A stretch of 64,000 bases of DNA from Winogradskyella epiphytica (GCF_003217215.1 NZ_QJTD01000001.1:186001-250000), one strand, 5' to 3'. Positions 35,584-45,168 are shown, numbered from the stretch's first letter. Translations and numbers: made by a program. Notes: generated from the letters alone by a model not told the origin.

Positions 35584-36480
35584 TTATAATTTTTTAGCAA
35601 TTCGAAGTTTTGCACTTCGCGCTCTATTATTTGCTCTAATTTCTTCTTTAGTCGGCACTATTAGCCCACCAACTTTTTTCAATGGGACTTCAAAATTCCC
35701 AAACACATCTCTTTCTGGCTCCCCCTCAAAGAGTCCATTTCTAATGAATCGCTTGACCAACCTATCTTCTAAAGAGTGGTACGAGATAAAACTTAAGCGC
35801 CCATCTTTCTTTAGGATTTCAGGAGTTTGAAGCAATAGCTCTTTTAATACTTCAATTTCTTGATTCACCTCAATACGAATAGCCTGATAAATTTGAGCTA
35901 ACACCTTATTTTCTCTTTGATGATTTAAAAATGGTTTTAACACCGCTTTTAATTGCTCACTTGTTTTTATTTCAGCATTCTTTCGCTCTTCAACAATTAA
36001 CTTAGCCATTGCTGGCGCTTGGCGTAATTCACCATATTGAGAAAGCACGGCACGTATTTGCTCTTCATCATAATTATTTACCACCTCGTAAGCAGAAAGC
36101 TTACTATCCTGATTCATTCGCATATCTAAGTCAGCCTCAAATCGTGTAGAAAACCCACGCTCTGCAACATCAAACTGATGCGATGAAACACCGAAGTCAG
36201 CTAAAACCCCATCTACCTCCTTCACGCCATAGAATCTCAAAAAGCGTTTTACGAATCTAAAATTCTCATTGATAAGCACAAACCTCTCGTCATCAATAGC
36301 ATTTGCCAATGCATCTTTATCCTGATCAAAGGCGTATAGTTTCCCTTCAGTACCTAAGCGAGACAAAATCTCACGACTATGCCCTCCTCCTCCAAAGGTG
36401 ACATCTACATAAACACCTTCTGGTTTGATATCCAAACCGTCTACTGTTTCTTTTAATAATACTGCGTTATGATACTCCAT
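35584..36480 (-). CDS. rsmH: 16S rRNA (cytosine-N4) methyltransferase RsmH
   Basis: RsmH methylates N4 of C1402 in 16S rRNA using S-adenosylmethionine. The 298-residue protein starts MEYHNAVLLKETVDGL, the family N-terminus, and has the SAM loop VDVTFGGGGHSREIL, DGVLADFGVSSHQFD, RGFS, and the C-terminal SYHSLEDRLVKRF. I take the start at 36480, where the alignment-like N-terminus begins; upstream Met codons at 36486 and 36492 are possible. The gene overlaps the mraZ end by 14 bp. Confidence 0.95.
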   Translation of the reverse strand: MEYHNAVLLKETVDGLDIKPEGVYVDVTFGGGGHSREILSRLGTEGKLYAFDQDKDALANAIDDERFVLINENFRFVKRFLRFYGVKEVDGVLADFGVSSHQFDVAERGFSTRFEADLDMRMNQDSKLSAYEVVNNYDEEQIRAVLSQYGELRQAPAMAKLIVEERKNAEIKTSEQLKAVLKPFLNHQRENKVLAQIYQAIRIEVNQEIEVLKELLLQTPEILKKDGRLSFISYHSLEDRLVKRFIRNGLFEGEPERDVFGNFEVPLKKVGGLIVPTKEEIRANNRARSAKLRIAKKL

Positions 36481-36937
36481 TGCCATTATCATCTTGTCCC
36501 ATTACTTCTTCGGCTAAATCAGCAAAATCTGAAGCCGCATCGTCAATAGCGTGTTCGTATTTATCTTTATCCCAGATTTCAAGAATATTAACAACAGATG
36601 CTAAAACAACATTCTTGCTAATACCAGAAAAGCTAATTAAATCCTTTGGTATCAATAAACGACCTGCGCTATCTACCTCAACAATTTTAACTCCAGCTGT
36701 GAAACGTCTGATAAAATCATTGTTCTTTTTATTAAAGCGATTAAGTCCATTCACTTTTTCCATCATTTTGTTCCATTCGGCCATAGGATACAACTCTAAG
36801 CAAGGCTGAAAAACAGCTCGCTTTAAAACAAAGCCATCCTGCAAGGCAGATGAAAGCTGCTTTTTCAATATAGCAGGTATCATTAGCCTCCCTTTGGCAT
36901 CAGCTTTACATTCGTATGTTCCTATAAATGAATTCAA
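36467..36937 (-). CDS. mraZ: Transcriptional regulator MraZ
   Basis: A 156-residue protein of two AbrB-like repeats. Each half has the MraZ signature: D-A-K-G-R-L-M-I-P near residue 13 and D-S-A-G-R-L-L-I-P-K near residue 93. MraZ is the DNA-binding repressor of the dcw operon in several bacteria, binding repeated boxes upstream of its own gene. Such boxes are present here (36951-37014). This is the first gene of the 13-gene cell-division and wall cluster. Confidence 0.96.
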   Translation of the reverse strand: MNSFIGTYECKADAKGRLMIPAILKKQLSSALQDGFVLKRAVFQPCLELYPMAEWNKMMEKVNGLNRFNKKNNDFIRRFTAGVKIVEVDSAGRLLIPKDLISFSGISKNVVLASVVNILEIWDKDKYEHAIDDAASDFADLAEEVMGQDDNGNGVS

Positions 36938-36950
36938 AAGGTTTTATTTA

Positions 36951-37014
36951 CCACTTTAACGCTTAAGATTCAAAGATATTGAAAAAATCACCACTTTTTA
37001 CCACATTATACCAC
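36951..37014 (-). promoter_or_regulatory. Putative MraZ operator: GTGG boxes at 10-bp spacing
   Basis: The minus strand has GTGG boxes (CCAC on the plus strand) starting at 36991, 37001 and 37011, exactly one helical turn apart and each flanked by A-rich sequence (AAAGTGGT, ATGTGGTA, AAAGTGGT). A fourth box starts at 36951, 40 bp away and in the same 10-bp register. The -7 element lies between them. This fits tandem MraZ-binding repeats described in other phyla. Confidence 0.7.
36971..36978 (-). promoter_or_regulatory. -7 promoter element (TATCTTTG) of the dcw cluster
   Basis: The minus strand reads TATCTTTG, a perfect TAnnTTTG match, 33 bp before the mraZ ATG. The three spaced GTGG boxes occupy the -33 region. 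Confidence 0.6.
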
Positions 37015-37186
37015 TTTTGTTGATAAGTTTTCCATGAGATACCACTCCTGTTTTTTCAACCCTAATAAAATTAGCTTTCGAGCTAGGTTTTGGAAGTGGG
37101 AATTATTAACATAATCAAACTCAATAGTCTTGAGAGAAAATGTTGTGATATTTTTTACAGAATATTTATATTCTAAAGGATTTAGT

Positions 37187-37194
37187 TATATTTG
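37187..37194 (+). promoter_or_regulatory. -7 promoter element (TATATTTG) of the alpha/beta hydrolase gene
   Basis: TATATTTG lies 22 bp upstream of the ATG at 37217. No clear TTG is found at the -33 distance. Confidence 0.5.
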
Positions 37195-37216
37195 TTTCTA
37201 ATAGATAAGCACGTAC

Positions 37217-37987
37217 ATGCACATGGCACACCTTTTAAAAAAAGAAAAGGAATTTAGATATATTGAAGTAGGTGAAGGCACACCGATAATTGTATTACAC
37301 GGCCTAATGGGAGGCTTGAGTAATTTTGACGGCGTGACTAAATATTTTAGTTCAAATGGCTATAAAGTAATTATACCAGAGTTGCCTATCTACAGCATGT
37401 CTTTACTAAAGACCAATGTTAAAAGTTTTGCTAATTACCTGAGAGACTTCATAGAGTTTAAAGGCTTAGATGATGTTATTTTATTAGGCAATTCCCTTGG
37501 TGGACATGTTGGATTGTACCACACTAAAATGTATCCGAAAAAGGTCAAAGCTTTAATTATCACGGGGAGCTCCGGACTTTATGAAAGCGCAATGGGTGGT
37601 GGTTACACCAAACGAAGCGACTACGAGGTGATGAAGAAAAAAGCTCAAGAGGTATTTTACGACCCTGAAGTAGCGACAAAAGAAATCGTGGATGAGGTTT
37701 ATGAAACTGTAAACGATCGTAATAAGTTGATTAAAACTTTAGCAATTGCTAAAAGCGCTATCAGACACAATATGGCTAAAGATTTACCAAAAATGACAAC
37801 GCCGGTTTGTATTATATGGGGACGAAATGATACGGTAACTCCGCCTGAAGTTGCGGAAGAGTTTCACGAATTGCTTCCAGATTCGGAATTGTTTTGGATA
37901 GATAAGTGCGGCCATGCAGCTATGATGGAACATCCAGATGAATTCAATCAAATTATGAATAGCTGGCTTGAAAAACGTGGGTTTTAA
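37217..37987 (+). CDS. Alpha/beta hydrolase
   Basis: A 256-residue cytoplasmic hydrolase. The oxyanion segment VLHGLMGGLSNF, the nucleophile elbow GNSLGG (Ser near residue 93), the acid in GRNDTVTPP and the histidine in DKCGHAAMMEHP give a complete catalytic triad. The substrate is unknown; the fold covers esterases, lipases and C-C hydrolases. A second in-frame ATG at 37223 is equally possible. It is divergent from the dcw cluster and 113 bp upstream of engB, an arrangement that may be conserved in relatives. Confidence 0.9.
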   Translation: MHMAHLLKKEKEFRYIEVGEGTPIIVLHGLMGGLSNFDGVTKYFSSNGYKVIIPELPIYSMSLLKTNVKSFANYLRDFIEFKGLDDVILLGNSLGGHVGLYHTKMYPKKVKALIITGSSGLYESAMGGGYTKRSDYEVMKKKAQEVFYDPEVATKEIVDEVYETVNDRNKLIKTLAIAKSAIRHNMAKDLPKMTTPVCIIWGRNDTVTPPEVAEEFHELLPDSELFWIDKCGHAAMMEHPDEFNQIMNSWLEKRGF

Positions 37988-38100
37988 CCACAAAGCACAG
38001 ATAGTAATATAATAATTAAACCAGCCTTCTTCCACTTGGAAACTGTATTAATGAACAGATGGGCTTAAAATAAGATTTCCGTTTTCGCGGGGACTAGAAG

Positions 38101-38721
38101 ATGAAGATAAAATCAGCTGAATTTGAAGTTAGTAATTCTGACGTGGCAAAATGTCCAAAAAACAACTTACCTGAATACGCTTTTATAGGTCGTAGTAATG
38201 TGGGGAAGTCGTCATTGATTAATATGCTAACAGAGCGTAAAAGTTTAGCAAAAACTTCAGGACGTCCTGGAAAAACACAACTAATTAACCACTTTATAAT
38301 TAACGATAATTGGTATTTAGTCGATTTACCAGGTTACGGCTACGCTCGCGTATCAAAAAGCTCGAAACAAAAATTTCAGAAGTTTATTACCAACTATTTC
38401 GAGCAACGTCAGCAATTAGTTTCTGCTTTTGTACTAGTTGATATTAGACATAAACCTCAACCCATCGACTTAGAGTTTATGCAATATTTGGGGGAGAGTC
38501 AGATTCCTTTCGGTATCATTTTCACTAAGGCTGATAAGTTAAAACCAAAAGCTATCGAACGCCATGTCGATGAATATTGCCAGGAATTATATAAATTCTG
38601 GGAAGAGTTACCACCCTACTTTGTCACCTCTTCATCTAAGACTATTGGAAGAGATGAAGTACTTGAGTTTATTGATTCTACAAATGCGGAAATTGAACAA
38701 TTAAGAAAAGAGAGCTTATAG
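38101..38721 (+). CDS. engB: Ribosome biogenesis GTPase EngB (YihA/YsxC)
   Basis: A 206-residue TRAFAC GTPase needed for assembly of the large ribosomal subunit. The G motifs are all visible: G1 GRSNVGKSS near residue 30, G2 Thr in TSGRPGKTQLINHF, G3 DLPGYG, G4 TKAD and G5 SSSK. Length and order match EngB. It converges with the permease gene, whose stop codon begins one base beyond its own. Confidence 0.96.
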   Translation: MKIKSAEFEVSNSDVAKCPKNNLPEYAFIGRSNVGKSSLINMLTERKSLAKTSGRPGKTQLINHFIINDNWYLVDLPGYGYARVSKSSKQKFQKFITNYFEQRQQLVSAFVLVDIRHKPQPIDLEFMQYLGESQIPFGIIFTKADKLKPKAIERHVDEYCQELYKFWEELPPYFVTSSSKTIGRDEVLEFIDSTNAEIEQLRKESL

Positions 38722-38722
38722 A

Positions 38723-39817
38723 TTAGGTTTTTACGTCTAAAGCATCGCGCAAAGCATTACCAACTAACATAAAAGCCATCACTAACAGCATAATACAAAA
38801 GCCTGGTATTAATGCTAAATACGGTTTACCTAATATAATATAATTGTAGTGGTCTTTAATCATCGCCCCCCAACTCGCCATTGGAGGCTGCGCACCAATT
38901 CCTAAAAAGCTTAAACCACTTTCTATTAAAATAGCCGCTGCAAAATTTGCCGCTGAAATCACGATTAAGGGTCCAAAAATATTAGGAAGTATGTGTTTTG
39001 TGATAATTCGATAATCATTAAACCCCAAAGCTCTTGCTGCGGTGACGTATTGCATTTCCTTAGCACTAATTATTTGCCCTCTAACCACTCTTGCTACTTC
39101 TACCCACATAGTTAAACCAACAGCAATAAAAACTTGCCAAAAGCCTTTACCCAAAGCTAAAGTGATAGCAATGACTAATAATAAGGTAGGAATGGACCAG
39201 GTGATATTTATTATCCACATTATAAATGCATCGACTTTTCCGCCATAATAACCAGCCAAACTTCCCATAAAGAGTCCAACAATAAGAGAAATAAAAACAG
39301 CCACAAACCCTATAAAGAATGATATTCGTGAGCCAATCAAGACCCGACTTAGATAATCCCGACCATACTTATCTGTTCCAAATAAAAAACTCCTGTTTTC
39401 GATGAATTCTTGATAGTTTGAATTTGGAAATCGAGATAATTCTATTTGTTTTTCAAGACCTTCTAAGCCGTCAGAGGCATATTCCACATAATGTAAAACA
39501 TCATTTTTAACTTCGTAGGATTGAATAGGAATCTCGGTATCCGTATTTTCTTTACCGAAAAACAGTTTAGAAAAAAAGGACTGTTTTGTTTCAATCTGAG
39601 ACGGAATGGTTAGCATCTGTACTTCAAAACCAGGCCATTTAGAATGAATAGACAAATGCATTTGGTTCGCATTTTTAGACCCATCGGGAGCGAACACATA
39701 GGCAAAAATTGAAATTAAACCAATACAGATAATTATACCCAAGCTAAAAACGCCCCAAAAGTTCTTTTTGAACTTTTGAAGCGCTAAGCTTGATAATGAC
39801 TTATTTTTATTAGACAT
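38723..39817 (-). CDS. OppC/DppC-type ABC transporter permease
   Basis: A 364-residue inner-membrane permease. One N-terminal helix (about 20-40) is followed by an extracytoplasmic insertion of about 95 residues (50-145), then FGTDKYGRDYLSRVL and five further helices. The EAA loop that contacts the ATPase is recognisable as ARALGFNDYRIITKHILPN. OppC proteins carry peptides or nickel together with OppB, a binding protein and ATPases, but none of these partners lies in the window. It follows the protease gene by 55 bp. Confidence 0.88.
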   Translation of the reverse strand: MSNKNKSLSSLALQKFKKNFWGVFSLGIIICIGLISIFAYVFAPDGSKNANQMHLSIHSKWPGFEVQMLTIPSQIETKQSFFSKLFFGKENTDTEIPIQSYEVKNDVLHYVEYASDGLEGLEKQIELSRFPNSNYQEFIENRSFLFGTDKYGRDYLSRVLIGSRISFFIGFVAVFISLIVGLFMGSLAGYYGGKVDAFIMWIINITWSIPTLLLVIAITLALGKGFWQVFIAVGLTMWVEVARVVRGQIISAKEMQYVTAARALGFNDYRIITKHILPNIFGPLIVISAANFAAAILIESGLSFLGIGAQPPMASWGAMIKDHYNYIILGKPYLALIPGFCIMLLVMAFMLVGNALRDALDVKT

Positions 39818-39872
39818 CCATCTCAGTTAATTATAACTTTATTTAGAGCGTAAAAACAACGCTAAGTATGTA

Positions 39873-42050
39873 TTAATTCTTTACCGAATTTGCAACGTTA
39901 CTTTCTATAGCCTTCGACCTTTTTAAATCGTGAAGCACGTTAATCGCCTCTTCAACGTAAACATCTTTAGATAAAGCAGTATGCCAGCGATCACGTTTCT
40001 CCCTAAGTACTGAGTCTTGTTCCATGAGCTTCACTTCATATGGCAATGAGGTAAAGGTTAAGTTGGTTGTATATTCAGATAACTGTGAGAAGCGCTTTGC
40101 TTCTTCTTCATTAATTTCCATTGCTTTTTTATACTCCTCATAGTTTAAGGAATAATTTTCTCGATCTCTTATTTTTTTCACCCATTGTGCGTTAGCATCA
40201 ATCAGCTTTAGCTGCTCATTAGCCGCCATTCGCTCTTTACTTTTAGAAATCGTTGTATCGTAATCCCAGTAATTATCCCAAACGGTATAATCTGCAGCAT
40301 CAATTTTATCCCAAGGCAATGGGTTTTCTTGATCCTTCTCTCCGATATTAATATAGCTATAACGGTCTGGAACTACCACATCACTCTTCACTCCTTCTAA
40401 TTGTGTTGAGCCACCATTAATTCTATAAAACTTTTGAGTGGTGAATTTTAATGCTCCCATATCACCCTTGGTATTATTTCTCACCATACGGTTTAAATCG
40501 AAAACAGTTTGAACGGTTCCTTTTCCATAAGTTTGCTTACTACCAATAACAATACCTCTCTTATAATCTTGCATTGCCGCTGCTAAAATTTCCGAAGCGG
40601 AAGCTGATAATTCATTCACCAAAATCACCAATGGACCATCCCAAACAATAGACTTATCTTTATCTTTAAGAACTTCTTTAGCTTCACCAGTTGTTTTCAC
40701 TTGAACAATTGGGCCATCTTCAATAAACAATCCTGCAATATCTACTACGGTTTGTAGTGAACCACCGCCGTTATTTCTAAGATCCATTACCAAGCCTTCA
40801 ATACCCTCTTCTTTTAATCTTAAAATCTCTTGTTTAATATCTGAGGCTGCATTTCTCTCATTATAATCTTCAAAACTGATGTAAAATTTTGGAAGGTTAA
40901 TAACGCCAAACAATTGCCCATCTTTTTCAACAACAGACGACTTAGCATAAGTTTCCTCTAATTCAACAACGTCTCTTTTTATAGATATATCTTGAATGGT
41001 TCCATCTACCTTTTTTAAGGTTAATACCACAACTGTTCCTTTTGGACCCTTGATGTATTTGATTGCATCCTCTAAACGCATTCCAACTACATTCACCGAC
41101 TCTTTTTCATCCCCTTGTCTTACTTTTAGAATTTGGTCACCGACTTCCAATTCGTTAGCTCTCCATGCGGGTCCACCACTAATAATTTCATTGACCATTA
41201 TACCGTCAATCTTTTTTTGCAAACGAGCACCTATTCCTTCAAACTTCCCTGAGATATCTCTATCAAAACGCTCCTTGTCCTCTGGGGCGAAATAAAATGT
41301 ATGTGGATCGAACTCTTCTACAATAGCATTAATATAAACGGCAAACCAATCGTTACGAGTTCTATCATCAATATAATCGTAAAGCTCGTCAAGAGACTTT
41401 TTAGTCGTCAATCTTGCTTCTGCTTCTATTTCTTTTAAGGTTTTTTTCTTGTTAGACTTAGGCTTCTCAATTTCCTCCGAAGTATCCTTATCTATTATGT
41501 TATTCGATTCTAGTTCCTTTTTTAGGTTTGTCTTCCCTTCGTCATAATTAGCAATTGTAGAAAACTTAAGTTGCTGTCTCCAACGTTCTTTCATCTCACG
41601 TTTATTGGCTACATAATTAAGTTTTTTATAATCTGCATTATATTCTTCCTTTTTAGTATAATCAAAAGGCTTCTCTAAAATTTCCGTGTAAATTGCTTTA
41701 GACTCTGCTATTCTTTGAAGCAAACGCTCATGCGTCAAATTGAAAAATGACACATCATATGCTCTAATTTGATCATCTATTTTATCCTTGTAAGCACTAA
41801 ACTCCTCAATATCTGAAGCATAGAAATAGCGTTTAAAAGGATCTATATTATTCAAATAATCATCAAATACATTGGCTGAGAAATTATCATCAATATCTTT
41901 AGGTTCAAAATGCCCTTGATCTAATAAATATGTAATTAACTGTATGAGTAACTTATCTTTATCTGGATCGTCAAATGTCTTGCTCGTAAAACTACAGGAT
42001 GCAAATGCTATGAGCAGTGCGAGTAGTAAAAATTTATAATTCCCTTTCAT
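39873..42050 (-). CDS. prc: Tail-specific carboxy-terminal processing protease (S41, Prc/Tsp)
   Basis: A 725-residue periplasmic protease with a signal or lipoprotein-like N-terminus (AFASC, Cys19). A helical N-terminal domain precedes a PDZ domain (about 250-345, GIGARLQKKIDGIMV...GDQILKV) and the S41 catalytic domain. The catalytic Ser-Lys dyad lies in SASASEI (near residue 484) and TYGKGTVQ (Lys510), with Asp in MQDY, as in Escherichia coli Prc. The C-terminal DUF3340-like region completes the family layout. It degrades or trims periplasmic proteins, including peptidoglycan hydrolases and PBP3 in E. coli. Confidence 0.93.
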   Translation of the reverse strand: MKGNYKFLLLALLIAFASCSFTSKTFDDPDKDKLLIQLITYLLDQGHFEPKDIDDNFSANVFDDYLNNIDPFKRYFYASDIEEFSAYKDKIDDQIRAYDVSFFNLTHERLLQRIAESKAIYTEILEKPFDYTKKEEYNADYKKLNYVANKREMKERWRQQLKFSTIANYDEGKTNLKKELESNNIIDKDTSEEIEKPKSNKKKTLKEIEAEARLTTKKSLDELYDYIDDRTRNDWFAVYINAIVEEFDPHTFYFAPEDKERFDRDISGKFEGIGARLQKKIDGIMVNEIISGGPAWRANELEVGDQILKVRQGDEKESVNVVGMRLEDAIKYIKGPKGTVVVLTLKKVDGTIQDISIKRDVVELEETYAKSSVVEKDGQLFGVINLPKFYISFEDYNERNAASDIKQEILRLKEEGIEGLVMDLRNNGGGSLQTVVDIAGLFIEDGPIVQVKTTGEAKEVLKDKDKSIVWDGPLVILVNELSASASEILAAAMQDYKRGIVIGSKQTYGKGTVQTVFDLNRMVRNNTKGDMGALKFTTQKFYRINGGSTQLEGVKSDVVVPDRYSYINIGEKDQENPLPWDKIDAADYTVWDNYWDYDTTISKSKERMAANEQLKLIDANAQWVKKIRDRENYSLNYEEYKKAMEINEEEAKRFSQLSEYTTNLTFTSLPYEVKLMEQDSVLREKRDRWHTALSKDVYVEEAINVLHDLKRSKAIESNVANSVKN

Positions 42051-42305
42051 GTTATCGTATTTTATATTGTTGTGCTGAAAAATGATTGTACCAATGTAGA
42101 TTGTTTTTAAAACTGAAACAAATTGTTGGCTTTATTCATTTTCCTTTTCTTTAAGATTAATAAGTAGGTTTTCAATATTTCACTAAAATAGACGAAAAAA
42201 CCGTGCCATAAAAAATAGCGACACTAATTTTTTGTTAAAGCCAATAACATCCTTGAAACAAAGCCTTTTTTAGTATTTTTACGGTTCACTAAAACTTTGT
42301 ACGAA

Positions 42306-43073
42306 ATGTCTACGCGCCCTTTAATTCTTGTCACCAATGATGACGGCATAACCGCACCTGGTCTACGCACCTTAATCTCTGTAATGAACACCATTGGAGA
42401 TGTGGTAGTCGTAGCACCTGACAGTCCGCAAAGCGCCATGGGACATGCCATTACCATCAACTCAACTTTACACATGGAGAAAGTGACTATAGATGGCAAA
42501 CAACCTGAATATAGTTGCTCTGGCACGCCTGCCGACTGTGTAAAATTAGCGGTCAACGAAATTTTAGGAAGACGACCAGATATCTGTGTCTCGGGAATTA
42601 ATCACGGCTCCAATTCCTCAATTAACGTGATATATTCAGGAACTATGAGCGCCGCCTTAGAAGCTGGAATTGAAGGCATTCCCGCTATTGGATTTTCACT
42701 TTTAGATTATAATTGGGGAGCGAATTTTGAACATTGCAAAACTTATGTGGAGACCATCACTAGACAAGTTCTAGAAAATGGTTTACCTGAAGGCGTGGTT
42801 CTTAATGTGAATATTCCAAATTTAGATAAAGACAAAATCAAAGGCATTCGAGTTTGCCGACAAGCTCGTGCTAACTGGAGAGAAAAATTTGATAAGCGAA
42901 CGAATCCTTCTGGACGTGATTATTATTGGCTATCTGGTGAATTCGTTAATATGGATAAGGGTGAAGATACTGATGAATGGGCCTTAGAGCACGGTTATGT
43001 TTCTTTAGTTCCTGTTCAGTTCGATTTAACAGCACATCACACCATACAAAAATTAAATACTTGGAATCTGTAA
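42306..43073 (+). CDS. surE: 5'/3'-nucleotidase SurE
   Basis: SurE dephosphorylates nucleoside monophosphates and is linked to stationary-phase survival. The 255-residue protein has the metal-binding LVTNDDGITAPG at the N-terminus, APDSPQSAMGHAIT, the S-G-T-P-A-D-C-V block, and GINHGSN. I place the start at the ATG at 42306, the next in-frame ATG after an upstream TTG at 42297. It is divergent from prc and heads a small operon with an unknown membrane protein and lpxB. Confidence 0.95.
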   Translation: MSTRPLILVTNDDGITAPGLRTLISVMNTIGDVVVVAPDSPQSAMGHAITINSTLHMEKVTIDGKQPEYSCSGTPADCVKLAVNEILGRRPDICVSGINHGSNSSINVIYSGTMSAALEAGIEGIPAIGFSLLDYNWGANFEHCKTYVETITRQVLENGLPEGVVLNVNIPNLDKDKIKGIRVCRQARANWREKFDKRTNPSGRDYYWLSGEFVNMDKGEDTDEWALEHGYVSLVPVQFDLTAHHTIQKLNTWNL

Positions 43074-43130
43074 CCGATTACAATATTGACTAACATAATT
43101 AAATAACATCCGAAATAAATTCGGCATAGA

Positions 43131-43415
43131 ATGAAGAAAGAAATTTTAATAGGTTTTGCAGTTGGCGTTATCGCCGCTGTTTTTGGCTTTATTTTCGCAA
43201 TCCAAATTTTTGGTAAGTCAGATGATTGGGGCGTTGTAATTCAACAGGCAATTTCACAAGGCTTTTTTACCAAACTTATGAGTATAGGTGCTCTTTTAAA
43301 TTTAGGAGCATTTTTTATCTTTTTAAAGAAAAATAAAGACCTCAGAGCCAAAGGCGTTTTAATAGCTACTGTTCTCATATTAATTACCACCATGATAATT
43401 AAATTCACGAATTAA
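43131..43415 (+). CDS. Small hypothetical membrane protein between surE and lpxB
   Basis: I do not recognise this 94-residue protein. It has three predicted transmembrane helices (about 5-25, 48-65 and 72-90) and little else. The stop is one base before the lpxB start, so co-expression with lpxB is very likely. A role near the inner membrane and lipid A synthesis can be guessed but not supported. Confidence 0.7.
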   Translation: MKKEILIGFAVGVIAAVFGFIFAIQIFGKSDDWGVVIQQAISQGFFTKLMSIGALLNLGAFFIFLKKNKDLRAKGVLIATVLILITTMIIKFTN

Positions 43416-43416
43416 G

Positions 43417-44529
43417 ATGAGGTATTATATCATTGTTGGCGAAGCTTCGGGCGACCTACATGGTTCCAATCTTATGAAATCGTTGTTCAAACAAGATGAG
43501 CAAGCCGACATAAGGTTTTGGGGAGGTGATCTTATGCAAAGTGTAGGCGGTGAATTGGTCATGCACTATAAGGAACGCCAATTTATGGGTTTTGCTGAAG
43601 TGATTTTTAATATTAAAAAGATCTTAGGCCTGATTAAATTCTGTAAATCAGATATTGAAAAGTTTCAACCAGACGTCATCATTTTTATCGATAATTCGGG
43701 ATTTAATCTAAGAATTGCAAAATGGGCCAAAGAACAGAACTTTAAAACACATTACTATATCTCGCCTCAAGTATGGGCTTCAAGAGCAAGTAGAGTTGAA
43801 AAGATCAAACGCGATGTAGATGCTATGTATTGTATTCTTCCGTTTGAAAAAGAGTTTTATAAACAATATAATTACGAAGTTAATTTTGTTGGTCACCCAT
43901 TAATTGATGCTATTGCAGACCGACCTCAACTGAAAGTTGAAGACTTCAGAAAAGAGCACAAATTAAGCGAACAACCGATTATTGCCTTATTACCGGGAAG
44001 TCGAAAACAGGAAATTACGAAAATGCTTGGTGTCATGCTGAGTTTGGTTGAAGACTTTAAAGACTACCAATTTGTAATTGCCGGTGCTCCAAGTCAAGAT
44101 TATGAATTTTATAAGCCTTTTATTAAGCAAGAAAATATTAAGTTCATTTCTAATAAAACTTATGATTTATTAAGTATTTCTTATGCCGCATTAGTGACTT
44201 CAGGAACAGCGACATTAGAAACGGCACTATTTAAAGTACCTCAGGTAGTTTGTTATAAGGCGAATGCCATTTCGTATCACATTGCAAAACGCATTATTAC
44301 GCTAAAGTTCATTTCCCTTGTGAATTTAATAATGGATCGCGAAGTAGTCACAGAATTAATTCAAGGCGATTTAAACAAAAAGAGACTTAAAAAGGAACTA
44401 ACAGCCATATTAGATACTAAAAAACGTGAAGAACTCTTTTTAGAATATTTCGAATTGGAAAAAATATTAGGAAGTCGAGGAGCTAGTGATACCACAGCTA
44501 AATTGATTTACGAGGCCATTAAAAATTAA
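43417..44529 (+). CDS. lpxB: Lipid-A-disaccharide synthase LpxB
   Basis: LpxB (GT19) joins UDP-2,3-diacylglucosamine and lipid X to form the lipid A disaccharide. The 370-residue protein has the N-terminal GEASGDLHGSNL, GFAEV, IDNSGFNLRIAKWAK, ISPQVWASR, PFEKEFY, GHPLID and LLPGSRKQEI, all in the family order, then SGTATLE. It follows the small membrane protein directly. It shows that the organism makes lipid A. Confidence 0.97.
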   Translation: MRYYIIVGEASGDLHGSNLMKSLFKQDEQADIRFWGGDLMQSVGGELVMHYKERQFMGFAEVIFNIKKILGLIKFCKSDIEKFQPDVIIFIDNSGFNLRIAKWAKEQNFKTHYYISPQVWASRASRVEKIKRDVDAMYCILPFEKEFYKQYNYEVNFVGHPLIDAIADRPQLKVEDFRKEHKLSEQPIIALLPGSRKQEITKMLGVMLSLVEDFKDYQFVIAGAPSQDYEFYKPFIKQENIKFISNKTYDLLSISYAALVTSGTATLETALFKVPQVVCYKANAISYHIAKRIITLKFISLVNLIMDREVVTELIQGDLNKKRLKKELTAILDTKKREELFLEYFELEKILGSRGASDTTAKLIYEAIKN

Positions 44530-44626
44530 ATGGTGATTTCAATTTGAATAGTATCATAAATCTTATAATTTAGACCTTATTCCAAATCATTAGAATTATC
44601 AGTTCTACAAAAGCAAATCCTATAGC

Positions 44627-45136
44627 ATGAAACAACTCTTACCTATACTTTTATTACTACTGCTTGCAAGCAGCTGTAAATCTAAAAAATCGTATTCTTC
44701 GAAGAGTAGACAAACTCATACCATAGATGTAAAAACAACAGCAAAACCTACTAAAGAGGCTGAAAAAATCGTCAAATATGCCCAAACTTTTGATGGAACA
44801 CGCTATAAATACGGCGGTACAACAAAACGCGGAATGGATTGTTCTGGTTTAATTTACACGAGTTATAAAGAACATGATATCAGTTTACCAAGATCTACAT
44901 CTGGACTAAAAAGCGCAGGGACTTGGATAGACATCAAAGAAGTTAATGTTGGAGATTTGGTATTCTTTGCAACCGGCAAAAATAGTCGTAAAGTGAATCA
45001 CGTTGGTATTGTGACGAATGTGAGACCTGGCAACGTTGAATTTATTCACGCTTCAACAAGTAGAGGTGTTATGACATCTTCTTTAGCTGAAAAATATTGG
45101 TACTTTGCTTTCGTACAAGCGAGACGCGTACTCTAA
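44627..45136 (+). CDS. NlpC/P60 (C40) family lipoprotein peptidase
   Basis: A 169-residue lipoprotein (LLLASSC, Cys17) with a basic, Ser/Lys-rich linker and a C-terminal NlpC/P60 domain (about 45-169). The catalytic cysteine is in RGMDCSGL, the histidine in VNHVGIV, and a polar third residue in FIHAS. Such enzymes cleave peptidoglycan stem peptides or crosslinks in the periplasm. It precedes comEC by 33 bp on the same strand. Confidence 0.92.
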   Translation: MKQLLPILLLLLLASSCKSKKSYSSKSRQTHTIDVKTTAKPTKEAEKIVKYAQTFDGTRYKYGGTTKRGMDCSGLIYTSYKEHDISLPRSTSGLKSAGTWIDIKEVNVGDLVFFATGKNSRKVNHVGIVTNVRPGNVEFIHASTSRGVMTSSLAEKYWYFAFVQARRVL

Positions 45137-45168
45137 GCACTTATTTACTATATTAGCAACTGAATATC

